A stretch of 64,000 nucleotides of DNA from Byssochlamys sp. IMV 00236 (Eukaryota > Ascomycota > Eurotiomycetes > Eurotiales > Thermoascaceae): NCBI GenBank assembly GCA_001931875.2, contig MSJH02000837.1, positions 124,001 through 188,000 of the forward strand, given 5' to 3'. Both the position numbers and the translations under genes were made by a program. A model generated the notes under the pieces. It was not told the origin of the DNA and did no database searches. It was given only the letters and a program-made list of their open reading frames with translations. This document shows, piece by piece, positions 1-12,190 of the stretch (within the stretch, counting starts at the first letter, position 1; the number at the start of each line of letters is the position of its first letter).

Positions 1-646
1 ATAAAAAGAAAAAACGAAAAGAAATCAACGCAACGAACTGAGTACTTGGTGGGTATCACGACAAAAAAGAACGGACCTCGTTTTGCATGTGAGTTGTGCG
101 GAGCCCTTTGAATCGATTCTAGGTACTCCGTAGATAAGTTAGTTGATTACTTTAGACCCGGGAGCGGGACACTGAATGGAGGGGTTAAGACCATGACGTA
201 GCAGACGACGCTACTTCGAAGTATTAATATTACTTATAGTGTCTATCGTTAAGTCTTGGTAGTTAGAGTATGGATATACATACATTGGTAATGGTATAGG
301 AGGGGGTAAATTATTGTAATAGTTTATCTGGCTTTTGGTGCGCTGGATGCTGATATGAGGGGTTCTTGATGATTACTGTATTAAAACCACGAAATGCATA
401 CTTAATATATCCAGACAGAGGGACAATATCCCATTACCACTTCCTTGACAGGATAGATCTCAACAAAATACTGCAGAAAATAATGCTAACAATGACTTCG
501 CGACTGTACATTTTTCCTTTTCATGCATAGTTAAGTAGGTTTGTAACTAGTGTACACACATTTTCCGAGTTCTTGCGCGCCGACACAATCCGACCAGGAG
601 CGCCTATTTTTCATTATTTCCAATAAACTCCGATAAAATCCATTTT
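1..646. other. Intergenic, downstream of ssl1
   Basis: AT-rich sequence without a convincing open frame. It holds the 3' flank of the leftward-transcribed ssl1 gene. No RNA gene or repeat was recognised. Confidence 0.6.
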
Positions 647-2132
647 TCATGACATTGAGACATCCTCCTTCTTTTCAGACCTGATGTGGCCACTCTGGCA
701 ACCAGGGCAATTGTGCACAACCTCATGAGCAAATAAATCACAATCAATGCAGAAATGATTTCCGCAGGCTGTACATTCGTAACGGCTGCTCACACTCATC
801 CCTTTGGTATGAGCGTGGTTCTCCGTGACCAGCCATTGATCCTCAGGCGGGACTGGGGGGAAGTTGACGCCGCATGAAAAGCAATTAGAGCTTTTCGAGG
901 CGTTATGCCAGGGTACCTCAACCCAATTCATAAGTGGGAATAGATGATGGTATGATCGAGCAAGATGGGTGGAGAGAATGAGTGTAAGACCACATGCTGG
1001 GCATTCTGCGGGTAGGCTACAGATTTTGCTGTTGCATCTGGAACATAGATATCCTCCACGCGAGGGCTTGGAATGGCAAGCACACAAAGACGGAGCTGAT
1101 TCAACCGTACGGGATGGAAATCCCATCATCAATAGGGAACTAGCAGCCTGTTTCTGGGAATGCTGGACAGGTGGTGTTGTCACTTCCATCATCAACTCGC
1201 GGAAATGTTGCTCGTTAAGTGCAACCCCATACACTGTATCATCTCCGCTATTAGTTTTCGCACAGAGTACGCGGCATATCGCAACCTGTGCCGCGAGTCC
1301 GACCACGGCTACTCGTATCTTATCGTTTATAAGCGTGTTTATCGTTTGGTGGATGTCCCCAGGATCCGAGGAAAGGAGGGCACCAAAGACGATCAGCACT
1401 TCTCGCGTTCCGTGTTTGGGGGTGTGGCTTTAGTGAATTAGCATCAAACTCAGGATATTGCACAAATGGAGCTCAGATGACATACAATAGTGCACCGCGG
1501 GCCATCTCAAGCCCATTCTGAAGACTGGGCAGCCCTTTTGGGTCCTGCGCTCTGAGGCGTTGTAGGGCGCTGATATGTTCTGTGGGATTCCCGCTCAAGT
1601 CGCTGATTCTGACTGCCAGACCATCCCTCATACCCAAGATACCGAGCTGGGAGATAGGGTTCTGTTCAAAGAATTCCACGACGAACTCCTGCGCATATCG
1701 AATCATAAGGAGGTAGCGCGTAGGCCGGAGGTCCTTCTCAGCCATGGCCTGCGAGAGATCCAAGAGTAATATCAAATGCCGAATGATACCTCGCTGCAGC
1801 GGAGTCGTATCTCTGAGCAGCCTGTAAGGAAATCCCAGTTCAGCACCATCACTCTCGATCTCTGGCTTCTACTCTTGACGGAGGAGCTCCATTAGACGCA
1901 GCCTGCTCGGCCAAGCTCACCTCTTCCTTTTCCCAGCTTCTAATAAGCCTTCCACCGTCGAGCTGATAGTCCCATCTGCACCTTCTACCAGCGTTTCCCA
2001 TGTTCTTGAGACTTCCCACTCCGCGCCTCCTCGTTGTCTTTTTCTCGAACGGGTGTCGCGCGACACCTGATGGGAGCCCACCTCCTCATCGTCTGTGATC
2101 TCTCCGATATATTCCTCATCGGAATCGGCCAT
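647..2132 (-). CDS. ssl1: TFIIH core subunit Ssl1 (p44)
   Basis: This is a subunit of the general transcription/DNA-repair factor TFIIH; in the family it binds and stimulates the Rad3/XPD helicase. Exons on the minus strand are 2132-1921, 1821-1486 and 1427-647, joining in frame to 442 aa, near the family length. The acidic N-terminus (MADSDEEY) leads into a von Willebrand A-type domain (DLSQAMAEKDLRPTRY, then GTREVLIVFGALLSSDPGDI). The C-terminal 120 residues hold the zinc-binding modules, visible as CSRC, CPACG, CFSCG, CTAC, CIDC and CPGC pairs. The start at 2132 is chosen because it gives the conserved acidic start; an upstream in-frame ATG would add a low-complexity leader. It faces the aminopeptidase gene across a 487-bp shared promoter. 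Family assignment is secure; splice sites are read by eye. Confidence 0.92.
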
Positions 2133-2619
2133 GATTTCTGTAGCAGTGCTGGCCACGACCGTTGGCGAAAAAAATAGGTCCTTGCTGGGTCGGGCGAAGT
2201 GCGGCTGTCGGAGATGATAGGCAAGGCCCAAGCTCCCTCGGAGCTCCCTTTCTCCCTTGCTCTGCTCTTTTTTTTTTCGAGTCTCTTCGCAAGACGAGAC
2301 AGCTCGTGAATCGATAAAATCGTCGCCAGATATCCCGCCCACTAGCCACGCACCAGGGTCGCAGCAGATGTGGGCTGTCCGGTCACGAAGAAGTTGTCTC
2401 GTAGCCAAGGGACGACTCCAGCGCGGACTGAGCGCTGATGTTGTTCGTTGTCATGCAACCCATCAAAGCGTCCCGCCAACCTCCCGCCGGCTCCCCTCCT
2501 TCCCCTCCCTCGCGCCCCGCCATATAGCTCCTCTGCATTCTCGCGCATCTTTTCGTCTTATTCCGGTCTCCTTTGGAAATACTCCCACGGTGAGACGCTG
2601 CTCCTACGAATCACGCACA
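2133..2619. promoter_or_regulatory. Divergent promoter between ssl1 and the aminopeptidase gene
   Basis: This 487-bp stretch separates two start codons that point away from each other, so it must hold both promoters and 5' UTRs. A poly-T tract lies near 2269-2277, and pyrimidine-rich sequence near 2480-2560 precedes the aminopeptidase start. One CCTCGG hexamer occurs at 2236. No further element is claimed. Confidence 0.6.
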
Positions 2620-5600
2620 ATGGTTGCACAGGATAGAGAGACGCTGCCGGACGTGTGAGTGGAACTTATGGATACCTATCCATAGCTACATAATCACGCG
2701 AGAGATCCTGGAGCTCTAATACACTACCAGGGCAAAGCCAATTCACTATGACCTGTCACTTTTTGACCTGGAATTCGGCGGATCGTGGAGCTACAAGGGT
2801 GTTGTCAAGATCGATCTCGATGTCACTAAGCCTACCAAGCAGATCGTGCTGAACTCCAAGGAAATCGATGTACAGAGCGCCGAGATCCTTGCTAAGGATG
2901 GTAAGTGAACATCACAGCTGTGTATTGTTCTCGTTTGCCCTTTGCATACACAAAGTTCTCCTTTCGCACCCCTGGAACTGAGTGCTGATACGGAATTTGA
3001 CAATAGGATCCGCGTCGGCCAAGGCTTCCCAAATTACCTACGATAAGAACTCGGAGCGTGTTGCGCTCGAATTCCCCAACGAGATAGCTCCTTCGAAGAC
3101 GATTCTGAAGATTGATTTCACTGGAACAATGAACAGCGCGATGGCCGGATTCTATAGGTCGAAGTACAAGCCAGTTGCAACCCCGGCCGCCGACACGCCA
3201 AAGGAGGGCGACTTCTATTACATGCTAAGCACTCAGTTCGAGTCGTGCGATGCTAGAAGAGCTTTCCCGTGTTTTGATGAACCGAATCTGAAAGCGACAT
3301 TTGACTTTGAGCTCGAGGTCCCCAAGGGACAAGTTGCTCTCAGCAACATGCCTGTCAAATCAGTTCGGGATGGAAACAAGCCTGGTCTGAACTTCGTCTC
3401 TTTCGATAGAACGCCCGTCATGAGCACCTATGTCAGTATATCTCGTTATACCGTACTTAAGAGCTCATGCTAACTGCGCAGTCTAGCTACTTGCTTGGGC
3501 AGTTGGTGATTTCGAATATGTCGAAGCTTTCACGCAGCGTAAATATAAGGGTGCCAGTATTCCTGTGCGAGTATACACGACGAGGGGCCTCAAGGACCAG
3601 GCTCGCTTCGCCTTGGAGTGCGCTCACCGAACAGTGGACTATTTCTCTGAGGTTTTCGAGATCGAGTACCCCCTCCCCAAGGCGGACTTGCTTGCGGTCC
3701 ACGAATTCGTAAGTATCACACATCGCTAGGATATACCTGCAATGCGTGCCTATTCTTGTTTTTCCTTAACTCGATTGCTGCTGACATTCCTTATGGCTAG
3801 GCCATGGGTGCAATGGAAAACTGGGGTCTCGTGACCTATCGTACAACCGCCGTCTTGTTCGATGAGGCCAAGTCTGACGCCAGATACAAAAACCGCATTG
3901 CCTACGTCGTTGCACACGGTAAATCTTATCTCACATTGAGGCTATGCAGCTCGACACTGACTGACTACGATCAGAATTGGCACACCAATGGTTCGGAAAC
4001 CTCGTGACGATGGATTGGTGGAATGAGCTCTGGCTGAATGAAGGATTCGCGACCTGGGTCGGTTGGCTTGCCGTCGATCACTTCTATCCGGGTAAGATTT
4101 CCACATCCACATAACGGTAGACACATCCTAACGCCATGAACAGAATGGAATATCTGGTCTCAGTTTGTCGTACGAAGCTCTCGAGGTATTTCCCAAGACT
4201 TTCGAATATATGTTGACATTTGCACAGGCTGAGGGTGTTCAACAAGCCTTCCAACTCGACTCGCTGCGCGCTTCCCACCCCATCGAAGTACCCGTGAGAA
4301 ATGCTCTTGAGGTCGACCAGATTTTCGACCATATCAGCTATCTTAAGGGAAGCTCGGTTATCCGCATGTTGAGCAGCCATCTTGGAAAGGATGTCTTCCT
4401 TCGCGGTGTGGCCGATTACCTTAAATCTCATGCATACGGTGAGATACTCTTGGTTCCGTGGAGGAGATTGCATTCTGACCTCTGTGTAACAGGAAATGCT
4501 ACCACCAATGACCTTTGGTCGGCTCTCAGCAAGGCCTCTGGCCAGGATGTCACAAGTTTCATGGCGAGTCTAGAATCGCCCCGTTGTCGATCGTTCCGTT
4601 TATTAACATCTTCCAGGACCCATGGATCCGTAAGATTGGTTTCCCCGTGGTTACAGTCGCAGAGGAACCTAGCCAGATTGGAATCCAGCAGAAGAGGTTC
4701 TTGTCTACCGGTGACGTGAAGCCGGAAGAAGACGAGACCGTCTGGTGGATTCCTCTGGGAATCAAATCTGGCCCCAAATTGCAAAAGGAAGACCCCCGTT
4801 CCTTGGTCGCCAAGACCTCTACCGTTAAGGACATTGATGCAGACTTCTACAAACTCAACAAGGACCAGTCGGGCTTCTACAGAACCAACTACCCTCCTGC
4901 TCGCCTGGCCAAGCTTGGACAGTCTCTTGACTTGCTGAGCACGGAAGACAAGATCGGCTTGGTCGGAGATGCTGCCGCCCTGGCTGTGTCGGGAGAGGGC
5001 ACTACAGCTGCTCTGCTGGGTTTGCTCGAGAACTTCCGAGAAGAGCAGAACTACTTGTAAGTGTCGTTAATACCTTCGCCGATCTTCATTGTTGCTAAAG
5101 CATATCGTCCAGGGTCTGGCAGCAGCTTTCAACATCTCTCGCAAACATGAGATCTGTATTCTCCGGAGACAAGGAGACGGCTGCGGCCCTGAAGAGGTTC
5201 ACATTGAAACTGGTGTCTCCTACTGCTGAAAAGCTGGGTTGGGAATTCAAGCCCGACGAGGACTACCTTACGGGTCAACTTCGGAAGCTGGTGCTCTCGT
5301 CGGCAGGAACTGCAGGACACGAAAGGCAAGTAGGCTCCATGAAGCGATACTTCTCTCATGCGACTTAACTAACTATGACATTAGCATTGTTGCTGAAGCC
5401 AAGCGACGCTTCCAGCTGTGGGCTACGGGTAAGGACCGCAACGCCATCCACCCCAACCTTAGATCGACCATCTTCAGCATCAATGTGAGAGAAGGAGGCC
5501 GCGAGGAGTACGAGGCGGTTAAGGAAGAATATCTGCGGACCGACTCTGTCGATGGCAAGGAGATCTGCCTAGCGTCGCTTGGTCGTACGAAGAACCCTGA

Positions 5601-5979
5601 GCTTGTCAAGGACTACTTGGACTTTGTCTTCTCCGATAAGGTTCCTGTCCAGGATATCCACAACGGAGCCGTGTCCCTGGCAGCGAACTCTGAAGTCCGA
5701 CACCTGCTGTGGGATTATATGAAGTCCAACTGGGACGCAGTGGCACAGCGTCTGTCTGCGAACAATGTGGTGTTTGAACGGTTTGTGCGCATGGGCCTGT
5801 CGAAATTCGCCGACGCTGCGATCGGAGAGGATATCAAGGCTTTCTTCAAGGACAAGGACACCAGTGCCTACGAACGGGCTCTGGTGATTGTGTCTGACAC
5901 CATCCGGACCAACTCGCGATACCGGGAGAGGGACGAGAAGCTGGCGCTGCAGTGGTTGCAGGCACACGGATACGCGTAA
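2620..5979 (+). CDS. ape2: M1-family zinc aminopeptidase (Ape2/Aap1 type)
   Basis: The product is a zinc aminopeptidase that trims N-terminal residues from peptides, probably cytosolic since no signal peptide is visible. Twelve exons give 880 aa, the usual size: 2620-2654, 2731-2900, 3007-3431, 3487-3708, 3801-3918, 3975-4091, 4144-4169, 4228-4438, 4493-4563, 4617-5056, 5113-5325, 5385-5979. Diagnostic motifs are the substrate-binding GAMEN box ([11 protein letters not shown], exon 5), the zinc site HELAHQW split by intron 5, and the third ligand in NEGFATW (exon 6). The C-terminal half is the ERAP1-like helical domain. Two introns (4564-4616 and 5326-5384) begin with GC rather than GT, and only those donors keep the frame. 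One exon is just 26 nt long. Identity is strong; the Ape2 rather than Aap1 label is by overall resemblance. Confidence 0.92.
4564..4616 (+). other. GC-AG intron 9 of ape2
   Basis: A 53-nt intron starting GCGAGT and ending TTCCAG, between the codon ATG (FM) and GAC (DPWIRK). The nearest GT (4568) would shift the frame and reach TAA within six codons. The GC donor restores the conserved [13 protein letters not shown] reading. Confidence 0.82.
5326..5384 (+). other. GC-AG intron 11 of ape2
   Basis: A 59-nt intron starting GCAAGT after AAAG, the classical strong GC-donor context, with a CTAAC branch-like sequence and TTAG acceptor. Using the GT at 5330 instead gives an immediate in-frame TGA in the next exon. 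The GC donor yields [12 protein letters not shown]. Confidence 0.85.
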
Positions 5980-6748
5980 GCCACATAACTACAATAGGCC
6001 GTTTCCCCAGGTTCGGAAGCCAAGCGTTGCAGTTGGGCGCGGCAGACATACATTGATATCTAGAGCCACGCGATAATGAGATGCAAGTCTAAGCCAACTG
6101 AAGTGAGAGAGAGAGTCTAGGGTCTCCCCTTTTCCCCGCATCTGTAGGCTTCGAGAGTAGCTCCTTAGTCGTGGTAGTAGTTGTTGCTGTAATAGTTGTA
6201 ATAGTAATATAATACTAGTAACAGTGGTAAGACAGGACCCAGAAACCGCTGCATCGCGCCAGTCACCTGAGGCCACCTGGGATCTTGCGGTCAGCAACGC
6301 ATGACTCTGTGTCGCTCATGGCAGACGCCCGGTGCAGCTGATTGCTACATAGTTAGTTCACTAGGTAGTCAATTAATTAATTTTATCTATGATATGATAT
6401 GATATCTATCTATCTCCAGGGTCGAGCTCGATCCACTGATCCAGGGCTGTTGGGGGCTAGACTGCATCGGGCGCTAGCCGTCCAGCGTTTGGTTTCGCCC
6501 GCTCATCCAGTGACCGCCCAAGTCAGAAGAGAGTTGCACGCCGTGCTCTCCTGCTCTCCTGCACTACTGAGCAACGCAACCTTACCGTTCATATCGCCCC
6601 TTCGAATCGATACTCTACTATCCTCCAGCATCGCTCTCCCACCGGTGTTGATATCCAGAGTCTCCGGTCCCGTAGTCTTGTCTCTTGTTCTGACTCCCTC
6701 GACCGTTTCTTCCCCACCCCGTCCAACGCCAACCCGTCTTCGTTCATC
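5980..6748. promoter_or_regulatory. ape2 3' flank and ypt1 promoter/5' UTR
   Basis: The first part is the aminopeptidase 3' flank. A TA/GATA-rich patch lies at about 6370-6415 (ATGATATGATATGATATC then TATC repeats). The last 200 bp before the ypt1 start are rich in C and T, typical of a highly expressed fungal gene. No coding signal is seen. Confidence 0.55.
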
Positions 6749-7778
6749 ATGAATCCCGAGTGGTAAGTGCCTCTGGCGCCGTAAACGCTGTCGTTACGAC
6801 ATTCAGCCATCTGGTTACCACTTCTTCAAGACCGATCTATCACGCTAACCACGCCTCTGATTGTGTAGAGTACCTTTCTGCCACCTCATCCTCTCGACTT
6901 GGCGTCGCGTCGTTCTTCGAAATCCCACGTCTCTCGCCCGCATTGGTCGGGGATACTAATCAGTAACTCGTTCCAGATACGATTATCTCTTTAAGCTCCT
7001 CCTCATCGGAGACTCCGGTGTCGGAAAGTCTTGTCTTCTGCTGCGTTTTGCTGACGACACATACACGGAGAGTTACATATCTACCATCGGTGTCGACTTC
7101 GTATGCATTCCCTCCCTCGAACCTGTGCCTGAGGACTTATGCTATCGGGGGGGCGGTGAGATGGTGCTGACGGGGTGACTTGCTCTAGAAAATCCGGACC
7201 ATCGAGCTCGATGGAAAGACAGTGAAGCTGCAGATTGTATGTGCCTCAAAATATCTAGATTCTATGCTTCTGCCTGGGCTAACGGCGATACAGTGGGACA
7301 CCGCCGGTCAGGAGCGTTTCCGAACCATCACTTCCTCTTACTACCGTGGCGCTCACGGTATCTGCGTCGTTTACGATGTGACGGACATGGACTCTTTCAA
7401 CAACGTCAAGCAATGGCTGCAGGAGATTGACCGCTACGCCACCGAGGGCGTCAACAAGCTCCTCGTCGGAAACAAGAGCGATATGGAGGACAAGAAGGTC
7501 GTGGAGTACACTGTCGCCAAGGTTCGTCTCCTCCCTACAGAGAACGATCTTTTGCGTGAATGCTCATCCGTTTTGTCTTGCAGGAATTCGCCGACAGCCT
7601 TGGAATCCCCTTCCTCGAGACCTCTGCCAAGAGCGCTTCCAACGTCGAGCAGGCTTTCTTGACCATGGCCAGACAGATCAAGGAGAGAATGGGCACTACG
7701 ACCGTCAACAACAAGCCTACCGTCCAGGTCGGCCAGGGCCAGGGTGTCCAGTCCGGGTCCGCTAGCGGCTGCTGTTAA
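6749..7778 (+). CDS. ypt1: Rab GTPase Ypt1/Rab1
   Basis: A small GTPase of the Rab1 class that controls ER-to-Golgi transport and early autophagy. Exons 6749-6759, 6977-7100, 7189-7236, 7294-7521 and 7584-7778 give 201 aa, the standard length. The protein starts [15 protein letters not shown]. The P-loop is GDSGVGKS, switch I carries YISTIGVDF, switch II is WDTAGQERF, the base-contact motifs are GNKSD and ETSAKSA, and it ends in the double-cysteine prenylation signal GCC. The first exon is only 11 nt. Its donor must be the first GT of GTGGTAAGT (6760); the stronger GTAAGT three bases later would create a TGA at codon 5. The first intron is long for this window (217 nt). Confidence 0.95.
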
Positions 7779-9482
7779 ACGAGACGATCTTTGCTATTGT
7801 ATTGCCCAGTTTGGCGTGAAGTTTGCATCATGAACAAGGCTTTTCAAGGGGTACATTGTGTAGTCGTGCTGGACAGACTCATCGGGCTAATTTTCTTTTC
7901 TGTCTGTCCCGTTGATGGGTGTGGTCCAGGTGACGGTGGTGGGAACTGCCTGCACGACTGTCCTTCGCTGGCTGGAGATCGGCTTCTTGTGACCTGTTTT
8001 TTTTTTTTTTTTTTTCCCCTTTTCGCCGTGCTCTAGATGGCCCGCGGTTCATCCCTATTATCCTTTTCTTCTATCTGCTTTATGTTGCTAGTGTTTTATG
8101 TTTTGTCGACCCATGCCACCATTTTTTATCTCTCACCATCATCACCCACCATCACCACGTCTGTAGGTTGGATTCGTTGCTTCTTTTCATATTTCGTTGA
8201 ATATGGTTAATGGCAAGAATGCAATCAAATCTCGAGACTGTCTAAACCGTGTGGTGCTGGTTGGTTGGATCTCTTCTAGGGAGATGACGACCCGATGTTT
8301 GTAGCAGGTAAACCGCTGAAGTATACGTGCGGGACTTTGCGATCTTTCGTTGGAACCTCGATATCGATGGGGCTATTTGTGCAATACTATCGTATTTCTC
8401 GAAGTTTGCATGGTGGTTCGTATCGCGATCGTGGATGGCTCATTATCTGGTAATGCTCCAGAATAAGTATACACATGTGATGTTTACGACATAGTTACTC
8501 TTCTCATGCTTGAACTGCTTCTATGGCTTCTATAGCAAGCACTAAATAGAAAAAATCATCGACGTCACGGTCGGAAAGATCTCGAGTTAATAACTAATAA
8601 TATGCATGGATAATCACGGTCCAGATCAGGGGTCTAACTAAGTTACCCTAACGGACACTAGATTCACGATACGAATAATCGGAAACTCTTGTCCTTCACG
8701 TTTACAGGTAAAAAGTGCCTCGGCTAGTAGCGCCCCAGACTACTAGTTAGTAGATCAATTGTTTTAGGTAGTATTACCATTCTCGGTTCACATGTCAGTA
8801 GTACATGACCGCCAAGTGAGAACCTACCATTATTATTATTATTATTATATGATTATCCACTGGAAAACCCGAATACACACACTACAACTTGAAGCCTACC
8901 TAGTTATATTCATTGGTGTTGTAGGTCAGGGCAGCGTCAGAACGGCGGTAGATGAGACCAATAAGTTCCCGGCCAAAGGTCAATATCAGCAGAAATAGTG
9001 ACTATCTAGATAGATAGTTAGACGTGGAATTAAAGCTTCTTGATTTCAACTATCGACTCTTTCTGCCCTCTTTGCGCGCTGATCTCGCAGCGTTAACTTT
9101 TAAGTAACTGTTCCCCGGACGAGCCGAGGCAGAAGCAGGCCAAGAACGTCAGTTATATCGGCCGGTACGAACTGACTCCTCGTGGCCGCCGGAGGATTCT
9201 CGCGCTCCCCCCGGCATTGATTCGTCCCAGCGAGAGATCGCCCGGGCGGTCGGTTGTATGAAGGGGCCTTCTGATACTTTTAAGATCTTGCTCGGATCTC
9301 TCCTTTCCCTCGGATCCCTTCCCTGCTGACTTACTTATTTGCCGTTCTGTAACTATTCAGACTGTCGCAGTGCAGTTGACCGTCCGTCCGCTCCTTTCTC
9401 CACGCTTTCCGTCCACGCGAACGCCTCCGCTTCATCCGCCTAGCCATCGATTTGCTTATCCTTGCGAGAAACCATCTTCAAT
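7779..9482. promoter_or_regulatory. ypt1 3' flank and ant1 promoter region
   Basis: About 1.7 kb without a gene. It has a 19-base T run (7997-8015), an ATT/TTA microsatellite (about 8829-8848), and a C/T-rich leader before the next start. Three hexamers of the CCTCGG/CCGAGG type lie at 8718, 9124 and 9308. Confidence 0.55.
8718..9313. promoter_or_regulatory. Three CCTCGG/CCGAGG motifs upstream of the peroxisomal carrier
   Basis: CCTCGG occurs at 8718-8723, CCGAGG (its complement) at 9124-9129 and CCTCGG at 9308-9313, i.e. 765, 359 and 175 bp before the start codon. CCTCGG is the core reported for the Aspergillus FarA/FarB fatty-acid-responsive regulators. The hexamer also occurs elsewhere in this window, so function is inferred from spacing plus gene identity, not from the motif alone. 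Confidence 0.4.
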
Positions 9483-10578
9483 ATGTCTCAGTCTACTGTG
9501 GAGCAGCAGAAGAGGTCTGTTGCGGCAGCTGCTGCTGCTGCTGCGCAGCAAACTGACAACATCACCCATGCTCTGGCTGGTGCCGGAGGTGGAATCTTGT
9601 CTATGGTTTTGACGTGCGTTGACCCTCGTCAGCAGCAGTTTGATTAAGCGGCGGCCATTGACACATATTTGGACAGTTATCCCCTCATCACCCTATCGAC
9701 TAGGGCGCAGGTCGAGTCGAAGCGCGCCCAATCGACGACGCTGGATGCCGTTCGCCGCATTGTCCAACGGGAGGGAATTAGCGGACTCTATGCAGGCCTT
9801 GAGTCCGCCTTGTTTGGCATCAGTGTGACCAACTTTGTATACTACTACTGGTACGAATGGACCAGAGCCGCCTTTGAGAAGGCAGCCATAAAGGCGGGTC
9901 GTGCCTCGAAGAAGCTCACGACCGTTGAGTCCATGATCGCTGGCGCACTTGCGGGAAGTGCAACAGTCCTCCTCACGAACCCGATCTGGGTCGTCAACAC
10001 GCGGATGACAACGCGGAAGAATGAATCCGAGGAGGCTCTGCCTGGCGCGGGTCCCAAGAAGTCCCGTTCGACGCTCCAGACCCTGCGGGATCTCCTCCGC
10101 GAGGAAGGTCCCCGGGCATTGTTCTCTGGCGTCCTCCCCGCCCTCATCCTGGTGATCAATCCTATCCTCCAGTACACTATCTTCGAGCAGTTGAAGAACA
10201 TAGTGGAGCGTCGCAGACGGGTGACGCCCAAGGATGCGTTCTACCTTGGTGCTTTGGGCAAGATCCTGGCCACTACGATTACGTACCCGTACATCACGCT
10301 CAAGAGCCGGATGCACGTTGCCAGCAGGGATGGCCCTAAGGAGACTCTGAACGGCACCTTTAAGAAGATTATCCAGGACGAGGGTTATGCTGGGCTCTAC
10401 AAGGGTGAGTCATACAGTATCATTCTATTTCCTTTCCACGTGACTTATCTATTTTATAGGTATCGGCCCCAAGGTCAGCCAGAGCGCCATCACTGCTGCT
10501 TTCCTGTTTGCCTTCAAGGATATTATTTATAATGCGATAGTTCTCGCCCGCAAGCCGAAGCGCGCTCTCCAGAAGTAA
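9483..10578 (+). CDS. ant1: Peroxisomal adenine-nucleotide carrier (Ant1/Pmp47 type)
   Basis: A mitochondrial-carrier-family protein of the Pmp47/Ant1 branch, which in yeast exchanges cytosolic ATP for AMP across the peroxisomal membrane so that fatty acids can be activated inside. Exons 9483-9613, 9677-10404 and 10460-10578 give 325 aa. The three carrier repeats show signatures typical of this branch rather than of the mitochondrial ADP/ATP carrier: TYPLITLSTRAQ at the exon 1/2 junction, TNPIWVVNTRMT in the middle, and TYPYITLKSRMH in the third. A poly-alanine tract encoded by GCT repeats sits near residues 14-21. No classical PTS1 is present, as expected for a membrane protein. Its partner enzyme, an AKL-tailed acyl-CoA synthetase, lies about 9 kb downstream. 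Confidence 0.88.
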
Positions 10579-12190
10579 ACGGAGAGACCTGGTCTCATTG
10601 CATGCTTGGAAGTGCATATCTGGAGAAACGCAGCTGCGGCTCTTTGATACTAAAGTCTTCTCTCCATCTATAGTTATGGCGTCGGCTAGACTACATGCAT
10701 ACCCCTCGGTATAGTCTAGTCTCAGTGAAGTGCTATAAGTGTTGCTAGGCCTTTAGTAGGCTTTTGCTATAACAATGGTGAAGAACGACCTAATTCTGCA
10801 TTACGGTCAAAAGTAAGTGATTTGGTGGGAAAGTTGGGCTCTATATCAATCACAAGTATACTGTTACCGACCGGCCGATGATGGACTTTCTTCTGAATAT
10901 CTCCTGCATGAACTACAAACAATTCCTTAATATTGAACTATAGCTGAGAACTAAGTTTCTTTTCTATTAGTTCATGATCTATAATAGTGGGTGTAGATGC
11001 CTATAGTTAGGATATTTTCTTGCAGATGCATAAGCATAATTGGTCTTAGTGTGGGGTAACTAATTTATGTATTTACCTATCTCGGTTACATAAACCTTTT
11101 ATAAATCCAGATCGCACTAAATTCGCTAATGCAGCATTTCTTCTTTGATCTATATCTAGTGGAAATGGAAATAGGTAGCTGATGCTGTTTATTCCACACC
11201 ATTTATAACTATGGGGTAGTAGTGGCGCGTTACAGCTCAGCTGGCAATAAAGGACTTGGGTGCCGACAGGATAACATAGTACAGTGATTCAAATCAGCTG
11301 AGATCTCACATTTACCTCAAAAGAAAAGTGAGAGATAATAATCTCAGATGAACTTCAGCGTCATCCTAGGGTTCGCCCACTATCTACCTAGTTATACTCG
11401 AGTAGGTTTAACGCACAGACGTTTGCCGATAAGAGCGATAGATAGCAAGGTCACCTGATGACAAGACGCGACAGGCATTTAGTTACTCCTTAACTAAGCA
11501 CTTAACGCCCCGGAAAGGACGCGCGCGTTGTTCGTCGATCTATCCAAGTCCACCCTCAAGTCCCAACTCCTCGTCCAGTCTGCTTCAAGCGACGTTGTTA
11601 AATCACCGCATTGCTAGCTTCCTGATGAGCAAGCTATGCGTGATTTGAATTCGAGTCCAAAAAGTTATGACGTGTGTTCGGCTTTCTTCCTAGTGAATTG
11701 ATCGATCGATCGATCTTCCCCGCATGTGATATCTGGTGTGGTAAATTTCACTTCATTCACTTTGGTTTGTGGCTTTTCATTCTGGTAATTGTGGAAGTTG
11801 ACGGGAAATTCCGATTTAGGTATTCATTTAACGAGCCCTTTCACTTGCGCCAATCGTGTTTGGTTCGGATTTCACCTCGATTGTTCGAATGAGCGCTGCT
11901 TAGAGCCGGACTCTTTTCGTATCTATATATATATATATATGGTGAATGGTGGATACTTGGGGGCCTGGGTGGATATTCGCAAGACTCTACTCGTTTTGAT
12001 AGCTGGGTGAAAAGCGAACTTATCACTTCACGCTGTGTCGGTGATCAGTTTCTATCTGTCACTTTGACTTGGGACTGCGACATCCGACGACTGTTGGACT
12101 GACTGGAAACCCCTCTCGAGGTACGGTGATATTCACTGCTCACAAGAGAGGGTCGTACTTAAAGGCATCTCTTCGGTGGGCCTTTTCTCC
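10579..12190. other. Intergenic, AT-rich, before the repeat array
   Basis: About 1.6 kb with no convincing coding frame. It includes an (AT)n tract at about 11923-11940 and a GATC-rich patch near 11700-11714. It leads directly into the tandem repeats that precede the WD40 gene. Confidence 0.5.
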
